A stretch of DNA of 64,000 bases from JANQRA01 sp035550735 (lineage in GTDB: Bacteria; Actinomycetota; Acidimicrobiia; Spongiisociales; ZC4RG35), in assembly GCA_035550735.1 (NCBI GenBank), contig DASZOM010000047.1:62001-126000 (forward strand). The letters run 5' to 3'. Made by a program: the position numbers and the translations under genes. Positions within the stretch are counted from its first letter, which is position 1, and the number at the start of each line of letters is the position of its first letter. The notes below the pieces were generated by a model that was not told the origin of the DNA, did not search any database, and saw nothing but the letters and a program-made list of their open reading frames with translations. Below, in pieces: positions 52,686 to 60,626 of the stretch.

Positions 52686-53437
52686 GGTGATGAGAAACCG
52701 TATCCGGTGAGGATCGCCTGCCCCTGGTCGGAGAGGACGAAGTCGACGAAGGCGGCGGCCGCCTCCGGGTTTGGCGCATTGGCCAGCACGGCTATCGGGT
52801 ACTCGGCGACGACGTTCTGATCCGCGGGGAGGTCGACCCCTTCCACCCCACCATCGGTGGAGGCGACATCGGTCACGTAGACGATGGCGGCGTCGAGCTC
52901 ACCCGCCTCGACCTTGGTGAGCAGCGCCCGCACGTCGGGCTCGTTGGTGTCGACTGCCGGTGTCACCCCCGCGTCGGCCAGCGCCCGCCTCGCGAATTCC
53001 CCGCAGGGAACGTCCTCTCCGCACAGCCCGATCAAGATCTCGTCACGATCGAAGTCCTCGAGCCCGGTGACCACGGCGGGGTTCCCGACCCGAACCGCGA
53101 TCTGCAGCAGATTCGTGGCGAAGACCGCCGCCTCACCCTCCACTTCGCCGGCTTCGATCACCCGGTCCATGTTCGAGGTGTTGGCCGAGGCGAACACATC
53201 CGCAGGGGCGCCCTCGAGGATCTGTTCTCGCAGACCGGAGCTCGGACCGAGGTTCAGCACCACGTCGACATCGGGGTTGGCCGTTTCGAATGCGGTCTTC
53301 ATCTCGGCGAATGCATCGGTCAACGAGGCCGCAGCCGACACCAGGACCTCTCGGCTTGGCGTTTCCGCGCCGGCGCCACCGCACGCCGCCAGCACCAGCA
53401 CCACCGCCACCGTGGGACTCAGCCGGGACCTGGTCAT
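52682..53437 (-). CDS. modA: Molybdate ABC transporter substrate-binding lipoprotein
   Basis: 251 residues. A lipoprotein signal ends in LAAC with Cys19. The mature protein begins LVSAAASLTDAFAEMKTAFE, then LNLGPSSGLREQILEGAPAD VFASANTSNMD, the ModA oxyanion-binding motif (serines in AAASL and PSSG). Late residues AIVYVTDVAST supply the tyrosine that caps the ligand. The upstream region contains AATACT 9 nt before the ATG as a possible -10. Confidence 0.93.
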   Translation of the reverse strand: MTRSRLSPTVAVVLVLAACGGAGAETPSREVLVSAAASLTDAFAEMKTAFETANPDVDVVLNLGPSSGLREQILEGAPADVFASANTSNMDRVIEAGEVEGEAAVFATNLLQIAVRVGNPAVVTGLEDFDRDEILIGLCGEDVPCGEFARRALADAGVTPAVDTNEPDVRALLTKVEAGELDAAIVYVTDVASTDGGVEGVDLPADQNVVAEYPIAVLANAPNPEAAAAFVDFVLSDQGQAILTGYGFSSP

Positions 53438-53612
53438 CAGGCGTCCAGTATTTCACCGTGCGAGGATCAGATGACCTCATCCGGGCCCGACGAGCCGGAA
53501 AATCTCTGGGCGGTACCGGAGCCTGCTGCTAAAACACCCCGTTCCGGCTCGGCCGGAGCGTTTGTCCCGGTCCGTCCAGACGAGGAGCCAGACCGATGAT
53601 CGTGGGCGCCGG

Positions 53613-54956
53613 ATGAAGAGCTTTCACCAGCTCGTCGCCAACACCGTGCTGGCCAGCACCACCAGCAACTTCCTCTGGTTCGCGCTGACCTTCTGGGTCT
53701 ACCTGGAGACGCGTTCGGTGGTCGCAACGTCGGTGATCGGTGGCTCCTACATGCTGCTCTTCGCCGGCTCGGGCATTCTCTTCGGGACCTTCGTCGATCG
53801 CAACAAGCGAAAGACGTCGATGGTGCTGTCGAATGCCGCTTCGCTCGCTCTCTTCGGACTCGCCGGTGTGGTGTATCTGATCGCCCCCGAAGACTCGATT
53901 CCACAGCTCAGCCAACCACTGACCTGGGTTTTCATCACTCTCTCACTCGCCGGGGCCATCGCCGGAAATCTTCGAGCAGTTGCGCTGTCGACGACGGTCA
54001 CCTTGCTCGTCCCCGACGACCGGCACGACAAGGCCAACGGTTTGGTGGGGACGGCCAATGGAGTCGCCTTCGCCCTCACTTCCGTCTTCAGCGGCCTCGC
54101 CATCGGTCGGCTCGGCATGGGTGCGTGTCTCATCATCACGATCGCATTGACCGCGGTAGCCGGCGCCCACCTCGCCACGATTCACGTCGACAAGGACACC
54201 TCCCCACACGAGGAAGGCGAAGCCGCCCCCGAAGGATCTACCAAGTTCGATCTCAGCGGTGCGTTGCGCGCGGTCCGGCTGGTGCCAGGGTTGTTGGCGC
54301 TGCTCTTCTTCAGCACGTTCAACAACTTCCTCGGCGGCGTGTTCATGGCCCTCATGGATCCTTACGGGCTGGAGCTCGTCTCGGTGGAGAGCTGGGGCAT
54401 TCTCCTCGCCGCGTCCAGCTTCGGCTTCATCGTCGGGGGTGTGGCCGTTGCCCGCCGCGGGCTCGGGACCAACCCGGTGCGGACCTTGCTGCTGGTCAAC
54501 ATCGTCATGTGGAGCATCACGATCCTGTTCCCCATACGCTCGCTGGTCCTACCGCTCGCCATCGGCTTCTTTCTCTACATGGTCGTCATCCCGGTGGCGG
54601 AAGCCTCCGAGCAGACGACCATCCAACGGGTCGTGCCCTATCGGGAGCAGGGTCGAGTCTTCGGATTCGCACAGACCGTCGAGACCGCAGCCTCGCCGGT
54701 GACCGCCTTCCTGATCGGCCCGATCGCCCAGGCATGGGTGATCCCGTTCATGACCGACGGCGCCGGGGCGGAGACGATCGGGAGCTGGTTTGGCACCGGA
54801 CCCGACCGTGGCATGGCCCTCATCTTCATCATCGCCGGCTCGATCGGGCTCTTGGCCACCCTGCTCGCCTTCCAATCCCGTGCCTACGAGGACATCTCCC
54901 GCAGCTACGCCGGGACGAGACCCGAGCCGGCCCCCACCCGGGCACCCGAGGACTGA
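53613..54956 (+). CDS. Major facilitator superfamily transporter
   Basis: 447 residues, twelve predicted helices in two halves. The first half has SFLWFALTFW-type starts (TSNFLWFALTFWVYLETRSV) and the loop GTFVDRNKRKTSMVLSNAAS, the MFS signature between helices 2 and 3. The second half includes FNNFLGGVFMALMDPYGLEL and VARRGLGTNPVRTLLLVNIV. The layout fits the drug or siderophore exporter (enterobactin/macrolide) branch. The central loop is acidic (DKDTSPHEEGEAAPEG). ATG 53613; substrate unknown. Confidence 0.88.
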   Translation: MKSFHQLVANTVLASTTSNFLWFALTFWVYLETRSVVATSVIGGSYMLLFAGSGILFGTFVDRNKRKTSMVLSNAASLALFGLAGVVYLIAPEDSIPQLSQPLTWVFITLSLAGAIAGNLRAVALSTTVTLLVPDDRHDKANGLVGTANGVAFALTSVFSGLAIGRLGMGACLIITIALTAVAGAHLATIHVDKDTSPHEEGEAAPEGSTKFDLSGALRAVRLVPGLLALLFFSTFNNFLGGVFMALMDPYGLELVSVESWGILLAASSFGFIVGGVAVARRGLGTNPVRTLLLVNIVMWSITILFPIRSLVLPLAIGFFLYMVVIPVAEASEQTTIQRVVPYREQGRVFGFAQTVETAASPVTAFLIGPIAQAWVIPFMTDGAGAETIGSWFGTGPDRGMALIFIIAGSIGLLATLLAFQSRAYEDISRSYAGTRPEPAPTRAPED

Positions 54957-54975
54957 GCGGCTTCCCAGGGCAGGG

Positions 54976-55146
54976 TCATCGCTCCGACCCTCCTTTCGGC
55001 AGTTCCCGTCCGGCGTCCCGGACCGCTTTGGTCAGCAGGAACTCGATCTGGGCGTTCAGGCTGCGCAGCTCGTCCGCAGCCCATTTCTCGAGGGCGGCAT
55101 GGAGCTGGGGGTCGATCCGAAGCAGGAAGCTCTTGCGCTCTGACAC
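54976..55146 (-). CDS. Small ribbon-helix-helix protein, likely autoregulator of the SPFH operon
   Basis: 56 residues from GTG 55146, with GGAAGG just upstream. SERKSFLLRIDPQLHAALEK then WAADELRSLNAQIEFLLTKA is the Arc/CopG pattern: one beta strand (KSFLLRI) and two helices, with the RSLNAQIE motif typical of the second helix. Such proteins bind DNA as dimers through the strand, often on tandem repeats. It begins 8 bp after the SPFH gene, and the SPFH promoter holds 11-bp tandem repeats, so it is a good candidate for operon control. Confidence 0.82.
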   Translation of the reverse strand: MSERKSFLLRIDPQLHAALEKWAADELRSLNAQIEFLLTKAVRDAGRELPKGGSER

Positions 55147-55154
55147 CGTCCTTC

Positions 55155-56027
55155 CTACTGGTAGAGCGTCCCGGCGTTGACCACGGGCTGGGCGTGATGC
55201 TCGCTGCACAGGACGACCAACAGGTTGGAGACCATCGCCGCTTTCCGCTCGTCGTCCAGGGTGACGATGTCCTTTTCGCTCAGCATCTCTAGGGCATGGT
55301 CGACCATCCCCACCGCGCCTTCCACGATGCGACGCCGAGCTGCCACGACTGCCTCGGCCTGCTGACGACGAAGCATGTCGGCGGCGATCTCGGGGGCGTA
55401 GGCCAGACGTCGGAGTTGGGTGCGAAGCACTTCGACGCCGGCGACGGTCAGCTGCTCCTGGAGCTCGTCGTGCAATGACCTGGTGACCTCGTCCGCGTGG
55501 GCTCGAAGCGAGTGCGCGCCCTCCTCATAGGCGTCGTACGGGTACTCCGAAGCCATGTGCCGGACCGCCGTCTCGGTCTGGATCTTGACGTACTCCTCGT
55601 ACTGCTCGACGTCGAAGACGGCGCGGGCGGTGTCCACCACCCGCCACACGATGACTGCTGCAACCTCCACCGGGTTGCCGTTGGCGTCGTTGACCTTGAG
55701 CGTCTCGCTGTCGAAGTTCTGGACCCGAAGGCTGATCCGCTCTCGGTCGGTGAGCGGAAAGGTCCAACCGAGGCCGTTTCGTCGCACCGTGCCCAGGTAA
55801 CGGCCGAAGAAGGTCACCACCTTGGCGATGTTGGGCTGATTCATCACGAACCCGCTGGCAACGATCCCTGCCAGCAGTAGCACCGCGATCGACAGCCACA
55901 GGGTCGAGATCTTCTCGTCCTCGGCGAACTCGAACACGAGCCGGACCCCTGCCGCCAACAGCGCCACGTCAACCGCCAGCATCAGCCAGCCGTTGACCGA
56001 TATGGCCGTCTTCTCGTTCATCGACAC
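55155..56027 (-). CDS. SPFH/Band 7 (stomatin/prohibitin-like) membrane protein
   Basis: 290 residues. Two hydrophobic segments at the start (LMLAVDVALLAAGVRLVFEF and STLWLSIAVLLLAGIVASGF) precede the SPFH domain: NIAKVVTFFGRYLGTVRRNG, VEVAAVIVWRVVDTARAVFD, and VAGVEVLRTQLRRLAYAPEI followed by a coiled-coil AADMLRRQQAEAVVAARRRI. SPFH proteins build large ring assemblies that organise membrane microdomains. It forms a two-gene operon with the ribbon-helix-helix protein. Confidence 0.9.
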   Translation of the reverse strand: MSMNEKTAISVNGWLMLAVDVALLAAGVRLVFEFAEDEKISTLWLSIAVLLLAGIVASGFVMNQPNIAKVVTFFGRYLGTVRRNGLGWTFPLTDRERISLRVQNFDSETLKVNDANGNPVEVAAVIVWRVVDTARAVFDVEQYEEYVKIQTETAVRHMASEYPYDAYEEGAHSLRAHADEVTRSLHDELQEQLTVAGVEVLRTQLRRLAYAPEIAADMLRRQQAEAVVAARRRIVEGAVGMVDHALEMLSEKDIVTLDDERKAAMVSNLLVVLCSEHHAQPVVNAGTLYQ

Positions 56028-56032
56028 CTCCC

Positions 56033-56063
56033 TGATACCGATTTGATATCACGATGATATCAC
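56033..56063 (-). promoter_or_regulatory. Three 11-bp-phased repeats upstream of the SPFH/RHH operon
   Basis: TGATACCGATT (56033), TGATATCACGA (56044) and TGATATCACGG (56055) follow at exactly 11-bp spacing, one helical turn. The two complete copies share TGATATCACG. The array begins 6 bp upstream of the SPFH start codon, overlapping the expected promoter, as for an autorepressed ribbon-helix-helix operon. Confidence 0.72.
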
Positions 56064-56108
56064 GGTGGGTGTCGGCTGTCACCAGTCGAAATGTCCCCCC
56101 AATCAGGC

Positions 56109-56154
56109 AACCCCGGGTTCCTCACGCCGTATCCGGCGTGAGGAACCCGGGGTT
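56109..56154. repeat. 21-bp perfect inverted repeat with tetraloop
   Basis: Bases 56109-56129 and 56134-56154 are exact reverse complements around loop TATC; the arm begins AACCCCGGGTTCCTCACGCC. It lies 21 bp after arsM ends and 45 bp from the SPFH repeats. No T-tract follows on either strand. It can stop or insulate transcription from arsM into the SPFH promoter, but its length and perfection are unusual. Confidence 0.85.
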
Positions 56155-56175
56155 CGCAGCGGAGAGCCGACCGGC

Positions 56176-56931
56176 TCAGCGGGTGGTCGACGGCTTGACG
56201 GCCTTCACGATGGCCGAGTCCATGCCGTCGGTCGCTCGATGTGTCGCCTCGATGGAGATCTCTGCGAATCCTGCAGTCTCGAGCTGCTGGCGGTATTCGC
56301 TGTAGCTGAGAGCACCTGCGATACAGCCGACCCATGAGCCCCGTTCGGCTCGCTCTTGGACCGACAGTGCGTCGTCGGCCACGATGTCCGAGATCCCGAT
56401 CCTTCCGCCCGGCTTGAGGACCCGAGCGATCTCGGCGAAGACCGCTGCCTTGTCGGTCGATAGGTTGATGACGCAGTTGGAGATGATGACGTCGACCGCG
56501 GCATCCTGGAGCGGGATGTCCTCGATGTAGCCCTTGAGGAACTCGACGTTGTCTGCCCCCGCCTCGGCCGCATTGGCCCGGGCGAGGGAGAGCATCTCGT
56601 CGGTCATGTCCAGCCCGTAGACGAAGCCGGTCTCCCCCACCCTGCGCGCGGAGAGCAGAACGTCGATGCCGCCGCCCGAGCCGAGGTCGAGGACGGTCTC
56701 GCCTTCGTGGAGGTCGGCAACCGCAGTCGGGTTCCCACAACCGAGACTGGCGTCGGCAGCCTGCGGCGGGATGGTCTCGAGTTCGCCGAGCGTGTACGTG
56801 CCTGCGGTCAGTTTCACTCCCAGGCTCGGATCCGGCCCACAGTCATCCGCCGGACCGCAACACGAGCCGGTGGAAGCTGCGACGGCATACCGCTGCCGGA
56901 CCTCTTCTCGGAGTTCTACTTCACCGGCCAT
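56176..56931 (-). CDS. arsM: Arsenite S-adenosylmethionine methyltransferase
   Basis: 251 residues. The SAM-binding core is GETVLDLGSGGGIDVLLSAR with GYIEDIPLQDAAVDVIISNC. The three cysteines that bind As(III) are present: C65 in SLGCGNP, C153 in SNCVINL and C203 in VGCIAGAL. A further CC at 24-25 and C31 lie in the N-terminal tail. The enzyme methylates arsenite to volatile or less toxic forms. AAAGGA 8 nt before the ATG sets the start. It is divergent from arsR. Confidence 0.92.
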   Translation of the reverse strand: MAGEVELREEVRQRYAVAASTGSCCGPADDCGPDPSLGVKLTAGTYTLGELETIPPQAADASLGCGNPTAVADLHEGETVLDLGSGGGIDVLLSARRVGETGFVYGLDMTDEMLSLARANAAEAGADNVEFLKGYIEDIPLQDAAVDVIISNCVINLSTDKAAVFAEIARVLKPGGRIGISDIVADDALSVQERAERGSWVGCIAGALSYSEYRQQLETAGFAEISIEATHRATDGMDSAIVKAVKPSTTR

Positions 56932-56963
56932 CACACACATCCTTTCATATCGATGCGTGTCGA

Positions 56964-57005
56964 AATGTACACGACGTATCGACGTTCGTCAATGTGTATT
57001 AGGAT
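56964..57005. promoter_or_regulatory. Divergent ars promoter region
   Basis: Minus strand: TTGACG (56992-56987) and TACATT (56969-56964), 17 bp apart, drive arsM. Plus strand: TAGGAT at 57000-57005 lies 7 nt before the arsR ATG, fitting a leaderless message. CGACGT occurs twice 8 bp apart (56972, 56980) between them, a candidate ArsR contact. Confidence 0.65.
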
Positions 57006-57012
57006 GGCAGAC

Positions 57013-57351
57013 ATGGAACCCGTGTGCTGTTACCCGGTGACAGACGAGGCGATCACCTTGGACCGCGCCCGGGATCTCGCCGCCGACTTCAAGGTCCTCT
57101 CGGATCCGGTGAGACTCAGGTTGCTCAGCCTCATTGCCTCGGTCCCCGAGGGCGAGGTGTGCGCCTGCGATCTGAGCGAGCCGTTGTCACGTAGTCAGGC
57201 CACGGTGAGCCATCACCTGTCGGTGTTGGTGCAGGCGGGGTTGATCACACGCCAGCCACGCGGGAAATGGGCATGGTTCGCCATCGCTCCCGACCGTGCC
57301 GAGTTCGTGAGGTCGGCCCTCGACTCGGGACGTGTGCTTGCCGGGGGATGA
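57013..57351 (+). CDS. arsR: ArsR-family arsenic-responsive repressor
   Basis: 112 residues. The winged helix is ADFKVLSDPVRLRLLSLIAS, GEVCACDLSEPLSRSQATVS and HHLSVLVQAGLITRQPRGKW. The metalloid site is C50-A-C52 (EVCACDL, the ELCVCDL-type motif); C5-C6 near the N terminus may supply a third ligand. Arsenite binding releases it from DNA, inducing arsC and probably arsM. It is followed 1 bp later by arsC. Confidence 0.92.
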   Translation: MEPVCCYPVTDEAITLDRARDLAADFKVLSDPVRLRLLSLIASVPEGEVCACDLSEPLSRSQATVSHHLSVLVQAGLITRQPRGKWAWFAIAPDRAEFVRSALDSGRVLAGG

Positions 57352-57352
57352 C

Positions 57353-57763
57353 ATGACGACACCAAGCGTCCTCTTCCTCTGCGTCCACAACGCCGGGCGC
57401 TCGCAGATGGCCGCCGGATGGATGCGCCACCTCGCCGGCGACCGCGTCGACGTCTTCTCCGGCGGGTCGGAGCCCATCGACCGGGTCAACCCCCACGCCG
57501 TGGCCGTGATGGCCGAGAAGGGCATCGACATCGGCCGGGAGATCCCTCGGCCATGGACCGACGAGATGGTCCGTGCTGCGGATGTCGTCGTCACCATGGG
57601 GTGTGGTGACACCTGCCCCTTCGTCCCCGGCAAGCGCTATGTCGACTGGGAGGTCGAGGACCCGTCGGGGAAGACTCTCGAAGAGATCCGTCCCATCCGG
57701 GACGACCTCGAGCAGCGGGTCAAAGGTCTCCTGGCCGAGATGGAATTGCCGGTCAGCGCATGA
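57353..57763 (+). CDS. arsC: Arsenate reductase, low-molecular-weight phosphatase type
   Basis: 136 residues. The phosphatase loop is C10-VHNAGR16 (C-x5-R) at the N terminus, with the aspartate-containing DWEVEDPSGK loop later. Cysteines 84 and 88 (GCGDTC) form the redox cascade of thioredoxin- or mycothiol-linked enzymes. It reduces arsenate to arsenite, the substrate of ArsM. Cotranscribed with arsR. No arsenite exporter (ArsB/Acr3) is nearby. Confidence 0.93.
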   Translation: MTTPSVLFLCVHNAGRSQMAAGWMRHLAGDRVDVFSGGSEPIDRVNPHAVAVMAEKGIDIGREIPRPWTDEMVRAADVVVTMGCGDTCPFVPGKRYVDWEVEDPSGKTLEEIRPIRDDLEQRVKGLLAEMELPVSA

Positions 57764-57791
57764 CAACGCTCGCAACCTGGCGAGGTCACGC

Positions 57792-58139
57792 ATGACGGAC
57801 TATCGGATGAACCTGATCCCGCTCATCGACACGTCTGGGGCCGGGATCGCCTGCTCGCTCGATCCCGACCAGGTCGGCGACCGGATCGTCGACTGGACCC
57901 GGGTCCTCGACAGGGCAAAGTCCAGGGAGTCGATCTCCCAGGGCCTCCGCATCGCTTTCGATCGTGAGGTCGACATCACCGAGATGGCCGGGCTCGTCGA
58001 CGCCGAGCAGTCGTGCTGCTCCTTCTTCACCTTCGGCATCGGTGTAAGCGCCGACCGGGTCTGGCTCGACGTCACCGGTCCCGATGCGGCTCAGTCGGTG
58101 ATCTCGTCAGTGTTCGGACCAGCCGCGGCGAGGGCATAG
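57792..58139 (+). CDS. Small protein with CC-x-FF-x-F motif, last gene of the ars operon
   Basis: 115 residues. It contains one striking motif, VDAEQSCCSFFTFGIGVSAD, near residue 75, where paired cysteines could bind arsenite or another soft metal. The first part, LIDTSGAGIACSLDPDQVGD RIVDW, holds a third cysteine. It begins 28 bp after arsC in the same direction. I do not recognise a named family; a metal-binding or accessory role in arsenic handling is inferred from motif and position. Its last 49 bases overlap the end of the convergent TPR gene. Confidence 0.72.
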   Translation: MTDYRMNLIPLIDTSGAGIACSLDPDQVGDRIVDWTRVLDRAKSRESISQGLRIAFDREVDITEMAGLVDAEQSCCSFFTFGIGVSADRVWLDVTGPDAAQSVISSVFGPAAARA

Positions 58140-59131
58140 GCGACGGCACTCTCGATATCCATCCGCTGACCAGTCTGTCGCGCTCGCTCGAACGCCTCGG
58201 ACCCCATCCGCCGGGGCAGTACGCTCAGCATGTGCTCGTAGTGCGGGCGCTCGTCGGGAGGCCAGGCCATGCTCTTCGCCTCCATCATCGTCTCGGCTGC
58301 GCCGAGAAGCTTGGCGGCCCTCTCCAGCTGGCCCCGCTCCGTCGCCACTGCGGCGAGCCCGGCCACGGCGAACGGTCTCGTAAACTCGTCCCCAACGTCG
58401 CTTCCGATCCGAATTGCCTCTCGCCCGAGCGACTCCGCCTCGTCGAGATTCCCGAGCTGGCGCTCCACCATCGCGAGATTGCTTGCCTCCGAGGCGACGA
58501 GGAACCCGTTGTCCGAGGCGCGGACGAGCTCGAGCCTTTGGCTCATCCAATCCCGAGCCTCGTCGAGGTCGCCGGCGATCTGGGCGCCAACGCCCAGTAG
58601 GTGGAGTGCGTTGGAGCGGCCGGACTCGTCGTCTTCGAGGTCGCTGATCTCGAGCGCCTCACGTGCCAGCCTTCGCCCTTCGGGCACGTCGGTTCGAAGG
58701 GCGACACGGGAGAGCCCACCGAGGGCCTGCGAGATGAGCGTCGCATCGTCGAGCTGCCATCCGATGGCGAGGCCTGCTTCGAACAGCTCGGTGGCTCGTT
58801 GGTCATCACCCAGCCAGAATGGCATGAACCCCGCGTCCACCGATGCCTGGCCACGGAGACGGTCGTCCCCACCGGATAAGGCCAGAACCCGGCCGAACCA
58901 TTCCGACCCGGCATCGAACAGCCGCTTCGTGATCCAATACCGATAGAGGGCTCGGGTCAGGCGGAATGCCTCGTCGGCTTGCCCCTGGCCGACGAACCAG
59001 GCGAGGGCATCGAGCACGTCATCGGACCTCTCGACGAGCTCGTCCAAAGCCGCCTTGCCACCCTGAGCTCTCGATCGGGCGGAGGCGTCCTCGGCATATG
59101 CGAGCAATGAGCCCGCCGTCGACGCATCCAC
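58091..59131 (-). CDS. Standalone TPR-type protein resembling the C terminus of LuxR/SARP ATPase regulators
   Basis: 346 residues made almost wholly of paired helices. Repeating units include ASVDAGFMPFWLGDDQRATE, LGGLSRVALRTDVPEGRRLA, HLLGVGAQIAGDLDEARDWM, and SNLAMVERQLGNLDEAESLG then FAVAGLAAVATERGQLERAA RLLG-type end (AAKLLGAAETMMEAKS). This is the pattern seen after NB-ARC/STAND ATPases in large regulators, but no ATPase or DNA-binding domain is attached here. It may be the remnant of a longer regulator or an independent adaptor. It overlaps the ars operon end by 49 bases. Confidence 0.75.
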   Translation of the reverse strand: MDASTAGSLLAYAEDASARSRAQGGKAALDELVERSDDVLDALAWFVGQGQADEAFRLTRALYRYWITKRLFDAGSEWFGRVLALSGGDDRLRGQASVDAGFMPFWLGDDQRATELFEAGLAIGWQLDDATLISQALGGLSRVALRTDVPEGRRLAREALEISDLEDDESGRSNALHLLGVGAQIAGDLDEARDWMSQRLELVRASDNGFLVASEASNLAMVERQLGNLDEAESLGREAIRIGSDVGDEFTRPFAVAGLAAVATERGQLERAAKLLGAAETMMEAKSMAWPPDERPHYEHMLSVLPRRMGSEAFERARQTGQRMDIESAVAYALAAAGPNTDEITD

Positions 59132-59204
59132 GCTCCGATCCTATGCCTCGGATCGGCCCGATGACCTGGCGTCCCGTGGGCCCGATGACGGCCTGGATTT
59201 CCTG

Positions 59205-59855
59205 TCAGTCGAGGCGGAACGGCGGGTAGACGTCGGTGACGAGCAGGAAGGCGTATGCCTGCACGCGAAGGATCCATCGGCCGACGCCGACCACGAAGTC
59301 GAATAGCCCGCGGGGGTATCGGCCGGTGAAGAGGATGGCGAACCAGGCGACGACCACGGCGAGGATGGCCAGCGCCACCAGCACGGCGAGAACGATGTAA
59401 TGGGGAATCGCCAGGAACCACTTCACCAGTGGCAGCCCACGGCTGAGCTCGGCCTCCACGTCGGGATAGTCGATCTCGATGTGAACCGATTGCTCCTCCA
59501 CCGTCGACGGGTATTTGTCGGTGAGCAGAGCCAGGTAGGCCCCAACCCGATTCTCGAAACGCGTGAGCTCGACAGCGAAGTCGAACCACCAGCGCGGATA
59601 GCGCTGACGGAACAGGATCATCAGCGCGGTGGCCACGAACAGGCCGCCCAGGATCCCGGCGCCGTTCTGAGTCACCTTCGACACGGTCTTCCCCGCCTCG
59701 GTGACCACGGTGACGGACTCGCTCGCCGTCGCCGAGAGCAGAGCCAGGATGATGAGGATCGGGATCGCCCAGATCAGTCGGAGCAGGGTGGTGACCCTGT
59801 CCAGGCTCTCCGGGTAGTCGATCTGCATCCGTGCCGGGTAAGCGCCGTCAGCCAT
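59205..59855 (-). CDS. DUF4389 membrane protein
   Basis: 216 residues with about three membrane segments: LLRLIWAIPILIILALLSAT, GAGILGGLFVATALMILFRQ and LVALAILAVVVAWFAILFTG. The family motifs are the repeated RYPRWWFDFAVELTRFENRV GAYLALLTDKYP and RYPRGLFDFVVGVGRWILRV QAYAFLLVTDVYPPF, an internal duplication. DUF4389 proteins are common in Actinomycetota with no assigned function. Confidence 0.85.
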   Translation of the reverse strand: MADGAYPARMQIDYPESLDRVTTLLRLIWAIPILIILALLSATASESVTVVTEAGKTVSKVTQNGAGILGGLFVATALMILFRQRYPRWWFDFAVELTRFENRVGAYLALLTDKYPSTVEEQSVHIEIDYPDVEAELSRGLPLVKWFLAIPHYIVLAVLVALAILAVVVAWFAILFTGRYPRGLFDFVVGVGRWILRVQAYAFLLVTDVYPPFRLD

Positions 59856-60097
59856 GTGCTCCTCCTCGATCGTGCATTTCCAGGGCCCTATCGCCTATGA
59901 CTTCGAGACTAGGGTTGCTGTTACCCGCGTGCGGGTAGTCCCGGGACTGCAATCCCTCGGCCACGAGGCGATTCCGGTGCTTCTTCCAGCGGAGGATGAC
60001 ACGGGGCGGTGAGACAGCGATGAGCACGCCGGCCGATGATCACGTTTAGAACCCTCGGGCAGTGGGTTAATCCATTCACTCGAGCTGAGGACGCATC
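59856..60097. promoter_or_regulatory. Intergenic control region with dyads
   Basis: No gene seen. TACCCGC-GT-GCGGGTA (59922-59937) is a 7-bp dyad; next to it AGTCCCGGGACT (59937-59948) is a 12-bp palindrome, and GGGACT-GCA-ATCCC (59943-59956) resembles a DosR-type half-site pair. Divergent DUF4389 and PPOX-fold genes flank it. GAGG lies 7 nt before the GTG at 60098. Confidence 0.5.
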
Positions 60098-60610
60098 GTG
60101 AACAACAACATCGCCGCCATCCTGGAGAAGCCGGTCAGCAAGGAGATGCTGGACCGGGATCTCGCCAGGCTGGCGTATGTGGCGACGGACGGCACGCCCC
60201 GGGTGGTCCCGATCGGGTTCACCTGGAACGGTTCGGAGATCGTGATGTGCACCCCACCGAACGCGCCGAAGTTGCAGTCGCTGCGCAAGAACCCGACAGT
60301 CGCGATCACGATCGACACGGAGAGTCACCCACCGAAGATCCTTTTGATCCGGGGCGAGGCCATCCTCGACCATGTCGACGGGATTCCCGACGAGTACTTC
60401 GAGGCGAACGGCACCTACGAGATGACGCCGGAGCAGCGGGTGGAGTGGGAGGCCGGGGTCCGGTCGCTCTACGAATCGATGGTGCGGATCGTGGTCACGC
60501 CGACGTGGGTCAAGCTGATCGACTTCGACGAGACTCTGCCGACGGCCGTCGAAGAGCTCATCCGCCTGCGCGATGAGCGCAACGGAGGCCACGAAGCCAA
60601 AGGTCGCTAG
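60098..60610 (+). CDS. Pyridoxamine 5'-phosphate oxidase-fold (FMN/F420-type) protein
   Basis: 170 residues from GTG 60098. The split barrel is seen in DLARLAYVATDGTPRVVPIG FTWNGSEIVMCTPPNAPKLQ and SLRKNPTVAITIDTESHPPK ILLIRGEA, then VRIVVTPTWVKLIDFDETLP. This matches the small actinobacterial nitroreductase/F420-dependent group. Substrate unknown. Grouped with universal stress and CBS proteins, which suggests a stress role. Confidence 0.85.
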   Translation: MNNNIAAILEKPVSKEMLDRDLARLAYVATDGTPRVVPIGFTWNGSEIVMCTPPNAPKLQSLRKNPTVAITIDTESHPPKILLIRGEAILDHVDGIPDEYFEANGTYEMTPEQRVEWEAGVRSLYESMVRIVVTPTWVKLIDFDETLPTAVEELIRLRDERNGGHEAKGR

Positions 60611-60626
60611 ACCCCGATCCGGAGCG

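Noticed and set aside
53541..53565. TCCGGC-TCG-GCCGGA stem before the MFS gene as a terminator
   Set aside because: The stem is short and followed only by GCGTTTG; no upstream plus-strand gene needs terminating there.
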